This document shows, piece by piece, positions 17,406 to 26,074 of a stretch of DNA of 55,231 nt. A model generated the notes under the pieces. That model saw only the letters and a program-made list of their open reading frames with translations. It made no database searches and was not told where the DNA came from. Every line of letters begins with the position of its first letter. Position 1 is the stretch's first letter. The stretch comes from Bacillota bacterium (GTDB lineage: Bacteria > Bacillota > Clostridia > Lachnospirales > Lachnospiraceae): assembly GCA_029226935.1 (NCBI GenBank), contig JAQXYZ010000044.1, forward strand, positions 1-55,231, given 5' to 3'. A program made the position numbers and the translations under genes.

Positions 17406-18596
17406 TTATTCAATCACTTCTCCGGCTTTATATTTGGCAACAACCCGCTGAATACGTTCATTGGGGTTGAGCAGATCACTGATGGAAGCATCATGGTTCA
17501 GGGTATCAATCAGATATGCGATGTATTTACTCATATCACAGTCGATGTACCATTCACGTTCAAGCAGCTCAGGTGTCTGATAAATAAGGTTGGTAGTAAG
17601 TACCCTGTCAATCACACCGCTTTCATAAGCCTTGTCAAAGCGGTCAAGACCGTTGGTAAACAACCCAAAGGTAGTGCAGATAAAAATTTTGCGTGCCTTG
17701 CGTTCCTTTAATGCAGCAGCAACCTCAAGAACACTCTCACCGGAGGAAATCATATCATCAATGATAACCATGTCCTTTCCTTCTACGGAGGAGCCTAAAA
17801 ACTCATGTGCCACGATGGGGTTACGCCCGTTTACAATGCGGGTGTAGTCTCTTCTTTTGTAGAACATACCCATATCCAATCCCAGCACGTTTGCCATGTA
17901 GATTGCACGGCTCATACCGCCTTCGTCGGGGCTTATAATCATCATATGCTCAGAATCAATCTGAAGATCGTGTACATGTTTTAGCAGCCCTTTAATGAAC
18001 TGGTAGGTAGGCTGAACAGTCTCAAAACCATGTAAGGGAATGGCATTCTGTACCCTTGGGTCATGTGCATCGAAGGTAATAATGTTATCTACCCCCATGC
18101 GTACCATTTCCTGCAAAGCAAGTGCACAGTCAAGAGATTCTCTTGCGGTTCTCTTGTGCTGTCTGCTCTCGTAAAGAAAAGGCATGATAACAGTAATACG
18201 TCTTGCTTTTCCGCCTACTGCAGCAATGATTCTCTTTAAATCCTGATAATGATCGTCAGGAGACATGTGATTTTCGTGTCCGCAAAGAGAATAGGTTAAG
18301 CTGTAGTTTGCAACATCTACCAGAAGATATAAGTCGGTTCCGCGGACGGACTCTAGGATCATACCCTTTGCTTCGCCGGAGCCGAAGCGGGGCACCTTTG
18401 CCTTTAAGATGTAAGAATCCCTTTGATAACCGGCAAATGCCAGACTATCCTTGTGTTCGCTTTCCCGGACGGTACGCCATTTTACCAGATAGTCATCAAC
18501 CTTCTTGCCTAGGGATTTACAACCCTCTAAAGGGATGATGCCAAGTGAACCGACGGGAATGGTTTCCAAGTTTCTTGTTTCTTCGCGCTGAGCCAT
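17406..18596 (-). CDS. prs: Ribose-phosphate pyrophosphokinase, long clostridial form
   Basis: 396-residue PRPP synthetase, making the ribosyl donor for nucleotides, His and Trp from ribose 5-phosphate and ATP. It is about 80 residues longer than the usual 315. The PRPP loop MVIIDDMISSGESV is clear. Other sites are altered: PFLYESRQHKR replaces the common PYARQDRK-type flexible loop and FDAHDPRVQNAIP replaces DLHAxQIQGFF. The extra N-terminal residues (about 1-60) and insertions resemble the long form common in Lachnospiraceae. The ATG at 18596 follows GAGGC, nine bp after the dnaI-like gene, so it is likely in the primosome operon. Confidence 0.88.
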   Translation of the reverse strand: MAQREETRNLETIPVGSLGIIPLEGCKSLGKKVDDYLVKWRTVRESEHKDSLAFAGYQRDSYILKAKVPRFGSGEAKGMILESVRGTDLYLLVDVANYSLTYSLCGHENHMSPDDHYQDLKRIIAAVGGKARRITVIMPFLYESRQHKRTARESLDCALALQEMVRMGVDNIITFDAHDPRVQNAIPLHGFETVQPTYQFIKGLLKHVHDLQIDSEHMMIISPDEGGMSRAIYMANVLGLDMGMFYKRRDYTRIVNGRNPIVAHEFLGSSVEGKDMVIIDDMISSGESVLEVAAALKERKARKIFICTTFGLFTNGLDRFDKAYESGVIDRVLTTNLIYQTPELLEREWYIDCDMSKYIAYLIDTLNHDASISDLLNPNERIQRVVAKYKAGEVIE

Positions 18597-18605
18597 AAAA
18601 GTGCC

Positions 18606-19580
18606 TCACTTTCTGTTTTGAAGTCTTTTTTTAATCATCCGGATATCTGGTCCGGTAAATTTACAAATAGTGTACTGATTAGATATTCTGGAGAAGATCC
18701 GATCAGAGTATAAGTTGCGAAAATCCTCTAAAGATAAATTGGTAGAAATAATAGTAGATTTTCGATTGAGATGCCGCCCGTTTAACAGAGAAAAAAGTAT
18801 CGTTATATTAATGTTTTTAGGATATTCAGTTCCCAAGTCATCAATAATCAGCAGATCACAACCGTAAAAGTCGTTTTGATCATTTGCAGATGTATCTTTA
18901 TTATTTTTATAGTCATATACATTTGCAGATAAGGTCTCCAAAAGCTTTGCGGAGCTTGAATAGATGACAGAATGCCCGCTTTCTATTAATTCTTTCGCAA
19001 CGCATCCGGACAAAAAGGATTTTCCCGTACCTACTGTACCATAAAAGAATAAATTATGATAGTCTGAATCAAAGGTTTTTATAAAGTTTCTGCATTCAGC
19101 TACAGTGTTTTGGAGGCGTTTGAGATCTTCACCTTCAAAATATTCATAAGAAAGCATGCTGAAATTTTCTTTTTTCAGCATTTCCTGTATGCCGGACTGT
19201 TCATAGAGGATATTGATAATTGCCTGCTTAAAACAGTGGCATTTGCTGCCGTCTATATATCCGGTATCTTTGCAGTCCGGGCAGTCATAGACAGGATCTA
19301 AATAGTTGGGAGGATAACCGGCGCCTGTAAGAAGCTCCTCTTTCATAGAAGAAAGCTTCCTGATAGAGGTACGAAGATCTTCCAAGGCAGATTCATCGCC
19401 TTCCAGAAGTTTCTTTGCCTGTGACACAGAAATTGCAGCAATGGATTCGGAAAGTTCACGGTAGCCTTCGACCTTAGTATTGATCTCCTTGGTCCGTTCT
19501 TCCAACAGATGCCTGTTCCGTGTCTGCCTCTTTTCGTATTCGCGCATAATTGCATCATATTGAGCGTTGTTTAGTGCCAC
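18606..19580 (-). CDS. dnaI: DnaI/DnaC-like helicase loader ATPase
   Basis: 324-residue AAA+ protein. The N-terminal half has a helical region and a zinc-binding group of four Cys (C100, C103, C114, C116; YDCPDCKDTGY and GSKCHCFKQ), as in the helicase-binding domain of DnaI. The ATPase half has FFYGTVGTGKSFLSG (P-loop, about 181-188), LLIIDDLGTEYP (Walker B) and STNLSLEDF (sensor 1). It probably loads the replicative helicase onto origin or restart DNA. It starts at GTG 19580 after AGGAG, 31 bp downstream of the DnaD-domain gene, matching the Bacillus dnaB-dnaI order. Confidence 0.88.
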   Translation of the reverse strand: MALNNAQYDAIMREYEKRQTRNRHLLEERTKEINTKVEGYRELSESIAAISVSQAKKLLEGDESALEDLRTSIRKLSSMKEELLTGAGYPPNYLDPVYDCPDCKDTGYIDGSKCHCFKQAIINILYEQSGIQEMLKKENFSMLSYEYFEGEDLKRLQNTVAECRNFIKTFDSDYHNLFFYGTVGTGKSFLSGCVAKELIESGHSVIYSSSAKLLETLSANVYDYKNNKDTSANDQNDFYGCDLLIIDDLGTEYPKNINITILFSLLNGRHLNRKSTIISTNLSLEDFRNLYSDRIFSRISNQYTICKFTGPDIRMIKKRLQNRK

Positions 19581-19611
19581 GATAATTTCTCCTTGCTGTT
19601 TTCGTCCCTTG

Positions 19612-20673
19612 TTAGTTGCTCAAAATTTCTTTTTCTAATGCTTCAAAATCATAATCAGTGTGCATGAACTGATTAAACTGACTGTATTGCCCGGAGGGGC
19701 GTCCCTGAGGTTTGGCTCCGGCAGATTTGTTTTTGGCATAAGCCTCATCAAGTGCCTTTATATCAGACGGATGGTGAACCTGTTTTTGATGCCAGCTGGT
19801 CAGAATGCTGTCGGCGTATTCGAACCGATGCTTGTCTGTTGCCATAACCGTGCGGCTGCAGGCTTCAAGGATGATATCTGTGGTAAAGCCATATTCATTG
19901 ATCCATCGGATTACAAAGTCCGCCTCCGCTTTGGTAGGAGTGCCGGACTTTCCAAGAGCTTTCATTACATCATAGACCTTCTTATCATACCGGGTGGCAA
20001 ATTTTGCTGCCTGTGCGGGAGTGGTAATGCCTTCCTCTGCCCAGCTGATTGCAACCTTTTCTATGTAACGAAAATCTTTTTTTCCTTTTCCTACGCAATA
20101 CTGAATCAGATAGTCGATTAAGTCCTCGGAAAACATGAGCTTGTCTGTAAAGAAAAGAATGGTTTTAATCTCTGAGGGGCTTAAAGGTCTGCCGATATAC
20201 TGTTCTGCCACAAATAAAATCTGGGAGGTCTCTTCGTTCTCCTTAAATTCCTTCAGCTGGTCAAGGCTGTAAACCGGTTTGGAAAAATCAGGTTTATTGT
20301 TTTCTGTCTCATTTTTTGGAGGAAGCGGAACAACCGGGGCAAGAGAAACAACCTCTTTGGTTTCTTTTCCGGTCTTTTTGGAAAGATCCAGAAGCTGAAT
20401 GCCGCAGAGATTTTTGGCGCCATCGTATTCTAAAGTAAGAAGATGGTTTTTTTCCCAGTATTTTAATGCCCTTATGACATCCTTCTCAGTATGGTTGAAC
20501 TGATCTGCAATGTCAGAGACACTGGTAGATAAACCGGCGTTCATCATTCTGAGCAGATATAAATAAATTTTCAGCTGCGCGTCATTGGCGTCCTTCATAT
20601 ATTCATCTATGAATAAATTGGAAACAACAGTCACATCGGTCTGATTTTCCTGATAAATTTTAAAGCGACTCAT
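19612..20673 (-). CDS. DnaD-domain replication initiation protein
   Basis: 353 residues. The N-terminal winged-helix region (about 15-80: KIYLYLLRMMNAG, SVSDIADQFNHTEKDVIRAL) is followed by two DnaD-like C-terminal helical domains (about 150-215 with FVAEQYIGRPLSPSEIKTI and IDYLIQYCVGKGKKDFRYIE, and about 225-315 with DFVIRWINEYGFTTDIILEA). Such proteins (DnaB/DnaD of Bacillus) remodel origin DNA and recruit the helicase loader. The start at 20673 has AGGGG eight nt upstream; the frame is open to 20718 with no better site. Its neighbour is the DnaI-like loader. Confidence 0.88.
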   Translation of the reverse strand: MSRFKIYQENQTDVTVVSNLFIDEYMKDANDAQLKIYLYLLRMMNAGLSTSVSDIADQFNHTEKDVIRALKYWEKNHLLTLEYDGAKNLCGIQLLDLSKKTGKETKEVVSLAPVVPLPPKNETENNKPDFSKPVYSLDQLKEFKENEETSQILFVAEQYIGRPLSPSEIKTILFFTDKLMFSEDLIDYLIQYCVGKGKKDFRYIEKVAISWAEEGITTPAQAAKFATRYDKKVYDVMKALGKSGTPTKAEADFVIRWINEYGFTTDIILEACSRTVMATDKHRFEYADSILTSWHQKQVHHPSDIKALDEAYAKNKSAGAKPQGRPSGQYSQFNQFMHTDYDFEALEKEILSN

Positions 20674-20723
20674 GAGGTCATCCCCTACCCTTATATTATT
20701 TACACGAATTGAAAGCAAATTGA

Positions 20724-20729
20724 ATTATA
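20724..20729 (-). promoter_or_regulatory. -10 element of the dnaD-dnaI-prs operon
   Basis: A perfect TATAAT reads leftward about 50 bp before the DnaD-domain start. The -35 position is a poor match (TTTCAT), as expected for a regulated promoter. Confidence 0.5.
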
Positions 20730-20799
20730 GCACAAGGTTTCCGAAAATGAAATAGGAAAAATTTCAAAAAAACCAGTATTTTCAAGGCTTTGAAGGACT

Positions 20800-20826
20800 T
20801 GTGGATAGTGTGGAAAATGTGGATAC
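20800..20826 (+). promoter_or_regulatory. Three tandem DnaA-box-like 9-mers
   Basis: TGTGGATAG (20800-20808), TGTGGAAAA (20809-20817) and TGTGGATAC (20818-20826) lie head to tail with no spacer. Each matches eight of nine bases of the DnaA box TGTGGATAA. They sit about 70 bp upstream of the -10 of the primosome operon. Confidence 0.6.
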
Positions 20827-20886
20827 CAAGAAGGTAATTTCACATAAAAGTAGGGGAAATATTACAAAAATAAAGGAATGTAAAGC

Positions 20887-20937
20887 AAAAAAATATCCAC
20901 ATATTTAAATAACAGTTTTGGCATTTAAATATGTGGA
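20887..20937 (-). terminator. Terminator of murC
   Basis: A perfect 15-bp stem (20896-20910 and 20923-20937, ends TCCACA/TGTGGA) with a 12-nt loop is followed on the minus strand by a run of seven T (20893-20887). The stem is AT-rich but long. Confidence 0.6.
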
Positions 20938-20949
20938 CAATGTGGACAA
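20893..20949. promoter_or_regulatory. Second group of three DnaA-box-like 9-mers
   Basis: ATATCCACA (20893-20901, forward), TGTGGACAA (20932-20940) and TGTGGACAA (20941-20949) each match the DnaA box at eight of nine bases. The last two are contiguous, and the outer pair forms the base of the murC terminator stem. Confidence 0.5.
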
Positions 20950-22329
20950 TTAATGCGCCAGAAGATTTTCCCCAATGTTTACAACATCTCCGGCGCCCAT
21001 AGTTATCAACAAATCTCCGGGCTGACAATTTTTTAAAATAAATTCTTCAATTTCTGCAAAGGAAGGAAAATAAAAGCAGGTTTTGCCCAATGCTTCTATT
21101 TCTTTTTGGAGAGTCACGGAACTGATTCCCAAATTATCGGTTTCACGGGCAGGATAGATATCTGCAAGAATGATATAGTCTGCCTTGGACAGCGCTCTGG
21201 CAAAATCCTTCATAAAGGCTTTTGTGCGGGTAAAGGTATGGGGCTGGAATACACACCAGAGCGATTTGTGAGGATAATTTGCCGCCGCGTTTAAGGTTGC
21301 AGTAATTTCTGTGGGATGATGTGCATAATCATCTATTATAACGGTTCCGTTTACTGTGCCCTTGTATTCGAAACGGCGGTCCGTACCGCGAAAATTGGAC
21401 AAAGCAGTCTGTACGGAAGAAAAATCAAGAGACAAAAGATCGGCAAGGGCAATGGCCGCCAAAGCATTATAGACATTATGCTCGCCGGGAACCCCGAGGG
21501 TGATTTCACGTTTGGAACCATCCTTTTTTACAAGAAGAAAGCTTGCACAGCCTGTTTCGTTGTAGGAAATCTGTTCCGGCCAGTAATCATATGCGTCGGA
21601 GCTTCCATAAGTGATTACCCTGCAGGTAAGTCCCTCTAAAACAGTGCTGACTTCAGGGATCTCTCCATTGATGATCAGGGTTCCGTCAGAAGGAAGGAGA
21701 CGGGCAAACTGGTGAAAGGAGTTTCGTATGTCGTGAATGTCCTTGAAAAAGTCAAGATGATCTTCTTCTATATTAAGGATAATGCTGATTTTAGGAAAAA
21801 AGCTTAAAAAGCTGTTGGTATATTCGCAGGCCTCCGTAACAAAGCATCCATCGTGTCCAATCCGGATATTTCCACCGATGGTTTTTAAGATGCCACCAAT
21901 GGAAAGGGTGGGATCTGTATCTGCTGCAAGGAGAATTTCCGAAACCATGGAAGTGGTAGTAGTCTTGCCGTGGGTTCCGCTGATGGCAATGGGAAGCTCA
22001 TAGTTTTTCATCATTTGTCCTAAGAGCTGTGCCCGGGTCAGCGAAGGAATCTGCATTTCCTGCATGGCAATAAATTCGGGGTTGTCGGGGTGAATGGCGC
22101 TGGTATATACCACAACATCGATATCGTTACTTAAGTTTTCGGCTTTCTGACCATAAAAAATATGTGCCCCTTTTTGGACAAGGAGCTCAGTCAAAGAGGA
22201 AGCCTTTGCATCGGAGCCGGAAACGGTAAAGCCTTTTTCGAGAAGAATTTCGGCAAGACCGCTCATACTGATGCCGCCGATTCCTATAAAATGTATGTGA
22301 TTGGGATGGTTAAAATCTAACTGATACAT
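20950..22329 (-). CDS. murC: UDP-N-acetylmuramate--L-alanine ligase
   Basis: 459-residue cytoplasmic Mur ligase adding the first amino acid of the peptidoglycan stem. Seen: the Rossmann-like start IHFIGIGGISMSGLAEILL, the P-loop AISGTHGKTTTTS (about 115-127), EACEYTNSFLSFFPKISII and LNIEEDHLDFF, DDYAHHPTEI, and FQPHTFTRT. GGAGG is five nt before the ATG at 22329. It is transcribed leftward toward dnaD, with a likely terminator between. Confidence 0.95.
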   Translation of the reverse strand: MYQLDFNHPNHIHFIGIGGISMSGLAEILLEKGFTVSGSDAKASSLTELLVQKGAHIFYGQKAENLSNDIDVVVYTSAIHPDNPEFIAMQEMQIPSLTRAQLLGQMMKNYELPIAISGTHGKTTTTSMVSEILLAADTDPTLSIGGILKTIGGNIRIGHDGCFVTEACEYTNSFLSFFPKISIILNIEEDHLDFFKDIHDIRNSFHQFARLLPSDGTLIINGEIPEVSTVLEGLTCRVITYGSSDAYDYWPEQISYNETGCASFLLVKKDGSKREITLGVPGEHNVYNALAAIALADLLSLDFSSVQTALSNFRGTDRRFEYKGTVNGTVIIDDYAHHPTEITATLNAAANYPHKSLWCVFQPHTFTRTKAFMKDFARALSKADYIILADIYPARETDNLGISSVTLQKEIEALGKTCFYFPSFAEIEEFILKNCQPGDLLITMGAGDVVNIGENLLAH

Positions 22330-22485
22330 AAAAGCCTCCGTTTGCTACAATAGTTTTGACTTAATTATATATAATTACTCAACAAAAACAAATGATATTT
22401 TTAACAAAATAAGAGGTGGAAAAAAGAGGCATATACAAAATGTAGTAAAAATAGGAAAAAAGGACTGGGGGTGGTTGTTAAATAT

Positions 22486-22500
22486 TGTAAATAATTTACA
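22486..22500. repeat. 15-bp perfect palindrome in the murC-glgC intergenic region
   Basis: TGTAAATAATTTACA is a perfect inverted repeat (7-bp arms around A) about 40 bp upstream of the glgC -35. It could be an operator. The remainder of the 308-base divergent gap (22330-22637) is very AT-rich and shows only the glgC promoter and a weak TATAAT-like candidate for murC. Confidence 0.35.
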
Positions 22501-22539
22501 TAAATTTCAAAAAAATAATGAATAATTTTGTAAAAAATA

Positions 22540-22568
22540 TTCACTTTTAAATGAAGCTATGGTATACT
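22540..22568 (+). promoter_or_regulatory. Sigma-A-type promoter of glgC-glgD
   Basis: TTCACT (22540-22545) and TATACT (22563-22568) are 17 bp apart, about 70 bp before glgC. Confidence 0.65.
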
Positions 22569-22637
22569 ATTCATAAATTTTATGATTGGTACCTGTATAA
22601 AAATGGGTGAGAAAATTTACTTGTAAGAGGTGATGAC

Positions 22638-23909
22638 ATGATTAAAAAAGAAATGATTGCCATGTTACTAGCAGGTGGCCAGGGAAGCAGATTAGGAGTA
22701 CTCACTTCTAAAGTAGCGAAGCCGGCGGTGTCTTTCGGGGGGAAATATCGTATTATCGACTTTCCGCTAAGTAACTGTATTAATTCCGGGGTGGATACGG
22801 TTGGTGTCCTGACACAGTATCAGCCCCTGCGACTGAATACGCATATCGGAATCGGTATTCCGTGGGATCTTGACAGGAATATCGGAGGTGTTACGGTTCT
22901 TCCACCGTATGAAAAAATTGCAAACAGTGAGTGGTATACCGGTACTGCCAACGCAATTTATCAGAATCTGGATTATATGGAGAGCTTTAATCCGGAATAT
23001 GTGTTAATCCTTTCAGGAGATCATATATATAAGATGGATTATGAAGTGATGTTGGATTTCCACAAGGAAAAGGGTGCGGACGTCACGATAGCGGTTATGC
23101 CTGTTCCCATGGAAGAGGCTAAGCGTTTTGGTATCATGATCACAGATGAAAACAGAAAAATTACAGATTTTGAAGAAAAACCTGCCAATCCCAGAAGCAA
23201 TCTGGCATCCATGGGCATCTACATCTTTAACTGGAAGACATTGAAGGAAGCCTTACTTGCAAATGCAGAGCAGCCGGGACTTGATTTTGGCAAACATGTC
23301 ATCCCATATTGCCATGGCAAGGGCGACCCGCTTTATGCTTATGAGTTTAACGGTTACTGGAAGGATGTAGGAACACTGCATTCTTACTGGGAAGCAAATA
23401 TGGAACTGATTGATCTTGTTCCTGAGTTCAACCTTTATGAAGAGTACTGGAAGATTTATACCAGAAGCGAAATTCTTCCTCCACAATACATAGCGGACGA
23501 TTCCGTGGTAGAAAGAAGCATCGTGGGAGAGGGAACAGATATTTATGGCAAGGTATATAATTCTGTTATCGGATGCGGTGTCACCATTGGAAAGAATACC
23601 ATTGTCAGAGATTCCATTATTATGAACAACACGACAATCGGCGATGGATGTGAACTTTATAAGGCAATTGTTGCCGAGAATGCTGTCATTAATAATTATG
23701 TAAAATTAGGTTTTGGGGATGAGGTGCCTAATGAAACGGATCCTCATATTTACAATCATGGTATTGTGACAGTTGGAGAAAAGAGTGTGATTCCGGATGG
23801 CATTACCATAGGGAAGAACTCCTGTGTGGCAGGGGTAACATCTTTAGAGGACTATCCGAACAATTATCTTGCAAGCGGAAAAACATTGATTAAGGCGGGT
23901 GATGAATAG
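22638..23909 (+). CDS. glgC: Glucose-1-phosphate adenylyltransferase, GlgC subunit
   Basis: 423 residues. It makes ADP-glucose for glycogen from ATP and glucose 1-phosphate. The nucleotidyltransferase domain begins [21 protein letters not shown], with the sugar-binding [22 protein letters not shown] and [11 protein letters not shown], and [21 protein letters not shown] left-handed beta-helix (about 290-400, hexapeptide repeats) follows. AGAGGTGAT is upstream of ATG 22638. GlgD follows with a one-base overlap, as in the two-subunit enzyme of Bacillus and clostridia. Confidence 0.95.
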   Translation: MIKKEMIAMLLAGGQGSRLGVLTSKVAKPAVSFGGKYRIIDFPLSNCINSGVDTVGVLTQYQPLRLNTHIGIGIPWDLDRNIGGVTVLPPYEKIANSEWYTGTANAIYQNLDYMESFNPEYVLILSGDHIYKMDYEVMLDFHKEKGADVTIAVMPVPMEEAKRFGIMITDENRKITDFEEKPANPRSNLASMGIYIFNWKTLKEALLANAEQPGLDFGKHVIPYCHGKGDPLYAYEFNGYWKDVGTLHSYWEANMELIDLVPEFNLYEEYWKIYTRSEILPPQYIADDSVVERSIVGEGTDIYGKVYNSVIGCGVTIGKNTIVRDSIIMNNTTIGDGCELYKAIVAENAVINNYVKLGFGDEVPNETDPHIYNHGIVTVGEKSVIPDGITIGKNSCVAGVTSLEDYPNNYLASGKTLIKAGDE

Positions 23910-25027
23910 TGAGAGCAATTGGAATAATTTTAGCAGGTGGAAACAGTTACAGGATGAAGGAGCTTTCACAGAAGCGTGCCGTATGTGCAATGCCTATCGC
24001 AGGAAGTTACCGCAGTATTGACTTTGCATTAAGCAATATGTCAAATTCACATATTCAGAAGGTTGCGGTGTTTACACAATACAATGCCAGAAGCCTGAAT
24101 GAACATTTAAGCTCCTCTAAATGGTGGGATTTTGGACGGAAGCAGGGAGGTTTGTTCGTATTTACTCCTGCAGTGACAGCGGAGAGCAATTTCTGGTATC
24201 GTGGAACGGCGGATGCGATTGCACAGAACCTTTCATTCCTTAAGAACAGTCATGAACCCTATGTGGTAATTGCCTCCGGCGATGGCGTTTATAAATTGGA
24301 TTATAATAAGGTACTGGAATATCATATTGCCAAAAAGGCTGACATTACGGTGGTATGTAAAGATATGCCGGCAAATGCAAATGTAGATCGTTTTGGTACC
24401 CTCAAGATGAATGAAGAAAGCCGTATAGAGGAATTTGAAGAAAAGCCTATCGTGGCGAAGTCCAATACCATTTCCTGTGGTATCTATGTGGTAAGAAGGC
24501 GCCAGCTGATCGAAATGATTGAAAAGTGTGCTGAGGAAGAGAGATACGATTTCGTTAAGGATATCCTGATCCGGTATAAGAATATGAAGAGAATATACGG
24601 ATACAAGATACAGGATTACTGGAGAAATATTGCAACGGTGGAGGATTATTTCAGCACAAACATGGATTTCCTTAAGCCAGAGACGAGAGATTATTTCTTC
24701 AAGCAGTATCCCGATATTTACTCAAAGGTAGATGATCTTCCTCCTGCAAAGTATAATGTGGGCTCACATGTAAAAAACAGCCTTATTTCCAGCGGATGTA
24801 TTATCAACGGAACGGTGGAAGACTCCGTGATATTTAAGAAATCCTACATAGGAAATAACTGCTATATTAAGAATTCAATCATTTTAAATGATGTATACAT
24901 AGGAGATAATACTCATATTGAGAATTGCATTGTGGAAAGTCGTGATACGATTAGAGCCAATTCTTATCATGCCGGCACGGATGGTATTAAGATAGTAATT
25001 GAAAGAAACGACAGATACGTTATTTAG
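23909..25027 (+). CDS. glgD: Glucose-1-phosphate adenylyltransferase, GlgD subunit
   Basis: 372 residues starting at GTG 23909, whose G is the last base of the glgC stop codon, so translation is coupled. The fold is the same as GlgC (ILAGGNSYRMKELSQKRAV, FALSNMSNS, WYRGTADAIAQN, FEEKPIVAKSNTISCGIYVV), but the canonical GxGxRLxPLT loop is altered (GGNSYRMKELSQ). That is usual for the regulatory GlgD subunit. It modulates the GlgC-GlgD complex. The beta-helix at the end is shorter than in GlgC. Confidence 0.92.
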   Translation: MRAIGIILAGGNSYRMKELSQKRAVCAMPIAGSYRSIDFALSNMSNSHIQKVAVFTQYNARSLNEHLSSSKWWDFGRKQGGLFVFTPAVTAESNFWYRGTADAIAQNLSFLKNSHEPYVVIASGDGVYKLDYNKVLEYHIAKKADITVVCKDMPANANVDRFGTLKMNEESRIEEFEEKPIVAKSNTISCGIYVVRRRQLIEMIEKCAEEERYDFVKDILIRYKNMKRIYGYKIQDYWRNIATVEDYFSTNMDFLKPETRDYFFKQYPDIYSKVDDLPPAKYNVGSHVKNSLISSGCIINGTVEDSVIFKKSYIGNNCYIKNSIILNDVYIGDNTHIENCIVESRDTIRANSYHAGTDGIKIVIERNDRYVI

Positions 25028-25052
25028 AATGACCGACTAAGGGGGTAGGAGT

Positions 25053-25328
25053 ATGCAAATTACAGATGTGCGGGTTAGAAAGATTACCAAAGAAGGAAAG
25101 ATGCGTGCTATCGTATCAATCACTATTGATGAAGAGTTTGTGATTCATGATATTAAGGTAATCGAGGGAGACAAAGGGTTGTTTATTGCAATGCCAAGTA
25201 AAAAAGCTACTGACGGCGAGTACAGAGATATTGCTCATCCGATTAATTCACAGACCAGAGAGAGGATTCAGCAGATTATTCTGGACAGATATGAAAAAGC
25301 ATTATTGGAGCCGGATGAGGAAATATAG
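25053..25328 (+). CDS. spoVG: SpoVG RNA/DNA-binding regulator
   Basis: 91 residues, a complete SpoVG ([71 protein letters not shown]). SpoVG is a small nucleic-acid-binding regulator affecting septation, sporulation and surface polysaccharide. It starts 25 bp after glgD with TAGGAG upstream and is closed by a terminator, so it is probably part of the glg transcript. Confidence 0.95.
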   Translation: MQITDVRVRKITKEGKMRAIVSITIDEEFVIHDIKVIEGDKGLFIAMPSKKATDGEYRDIAHPINSQTRERIQQIILDRYEKALLEPDEEI

Positions 25329-25358
25329 GATTGTCTGTGGAGTTTAGACTTAAAGTGG

Positions 25359-25388
25359 GAGGTCATCTTTGGATGACCTCTTTTCTTT
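25359..25388 (+). terminator. Terminator of glgC-glgD-spoVG
   Basis: A perfect 9-bp stem GAGGTCATC/GATGACCTC with the loop TTTG is followed by TTTTCTTTT. Confidence 0.9.
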
Positions 25389-25401
25389 TGAAAGTAAAAT
25401 G

Positions 25402-25410
25402 TGTTATGAT
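25402..25410 (+). promoter_or_regulatory. Candidate extended -10 promoter of pth-mfd
   Basis: TGTTATGAT (TG at 25402, TATGAT at 25405-25410) lies about 67 bp upstream of pth, just after the spoVG terminator. No clear -35 is seen. Confidence 0.45.
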
Positions 25411-25476
25411 GGCAGGGTAGCGCCTTTGAAACGAGGATTCGGACTAAAATACATGAAGGTGCAGAAATGAGGAAAA

Positions 25477-26058
25477 ATGTTTATAATAGCAGGACTTGGG
25501 AATCCCAAAAAAGAATATGATAATACCAGGCATAATATCGGCTTTGCCATGATTGATGCACTGGCGGACAAATACCAAATTTCCGTGATGGATATTAAGC
25601 ATAAGGGGATGACAGGAAAAGGGATTATCAATGGACAGAAGGTAATTTTGGTCAAGCCGCTTACCTTCATGAATCTGAGCGGGGAATGCATCAGGGCGCT
25701 CGCGGATTACTATAAGATAGACCCGGAAACGGAACTGATTGTAGTTTCAGATGATATCAGCCTTCCCCCGGGACAAATCAGAGTGAGAAAAAAGGGCAGT
25801 GCCGGAGGACATAATGGACTTAAAAATATTATCCAGCATCTTGGAACGGAAGGGTTTCAAAGGATCAGGCTTGGAGTAGGAGAGAAGCCAAAAGGATATG
25901 ACTTGGCAGATTATGTATTGGGACATTTTTCTAAGGAAGAACAGCCTATGATGAAGGAAGGAATTGATAAGGCCATTCAGGCAGCAGAGATGATGCTGGC
26001 AGGAGAAACCGATCAGGCAATGAATGAATTTAACCGTAAGGTTTCGATTAAGGAGTGA
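25477..26058 (+). CDS. pth: Peptidyl-tRNA hydrolase
   Basis: 193 residues; releases peptides from peptidyl-tRNA that dropped off ribosomes. Diagnostic segments are GLGNPKKEYDNTRHNIGF (catalytic His about 19), VKPLTFMNLSGECI, VVSDDISLPPGQIRVRKKGS with AGGHNGLKNI, and RIRLGVGEKP. GAGG precedes ATG 25477. pth followed by mfd, 16 bp apart, is the conserved Firmicutes order. Confidence 0.96.
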   Translation: MFIIAGLGNPKKEYDNTRHNIGFAMIDALADKYQISVMDIKHKGMTGKGIINGQKVILVKPLTFMNLSGECIRALADYYKIDPETELIVVSDDISLPPGQIRVRKKGSAGGHNGLKNIIQHLGTEGFQRIRLGVGEKPKGYDLADYVLGHFSKEEQPMMKEGIDKAIQAAEMMLAGETDQAMNEFNRKVSIKE

Positions 26059-26074
26059 AAGGAAAAGGGTTCAC

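Noticed and set aside
20719-20949. Possibility that the DnaA-box-like cluster is the chromosome origin
   Set aside because: No dnaA, dnaN or clear AT-rich unwinding element is nearby, and murC and dnaD flank it; a regulatory or titration site is more likely.
25381-25476. Search for a T-box or other riboswitch before pth
   Set aside because: Only a terminator tail and an extended -10 were seen; no conserved leader fold.
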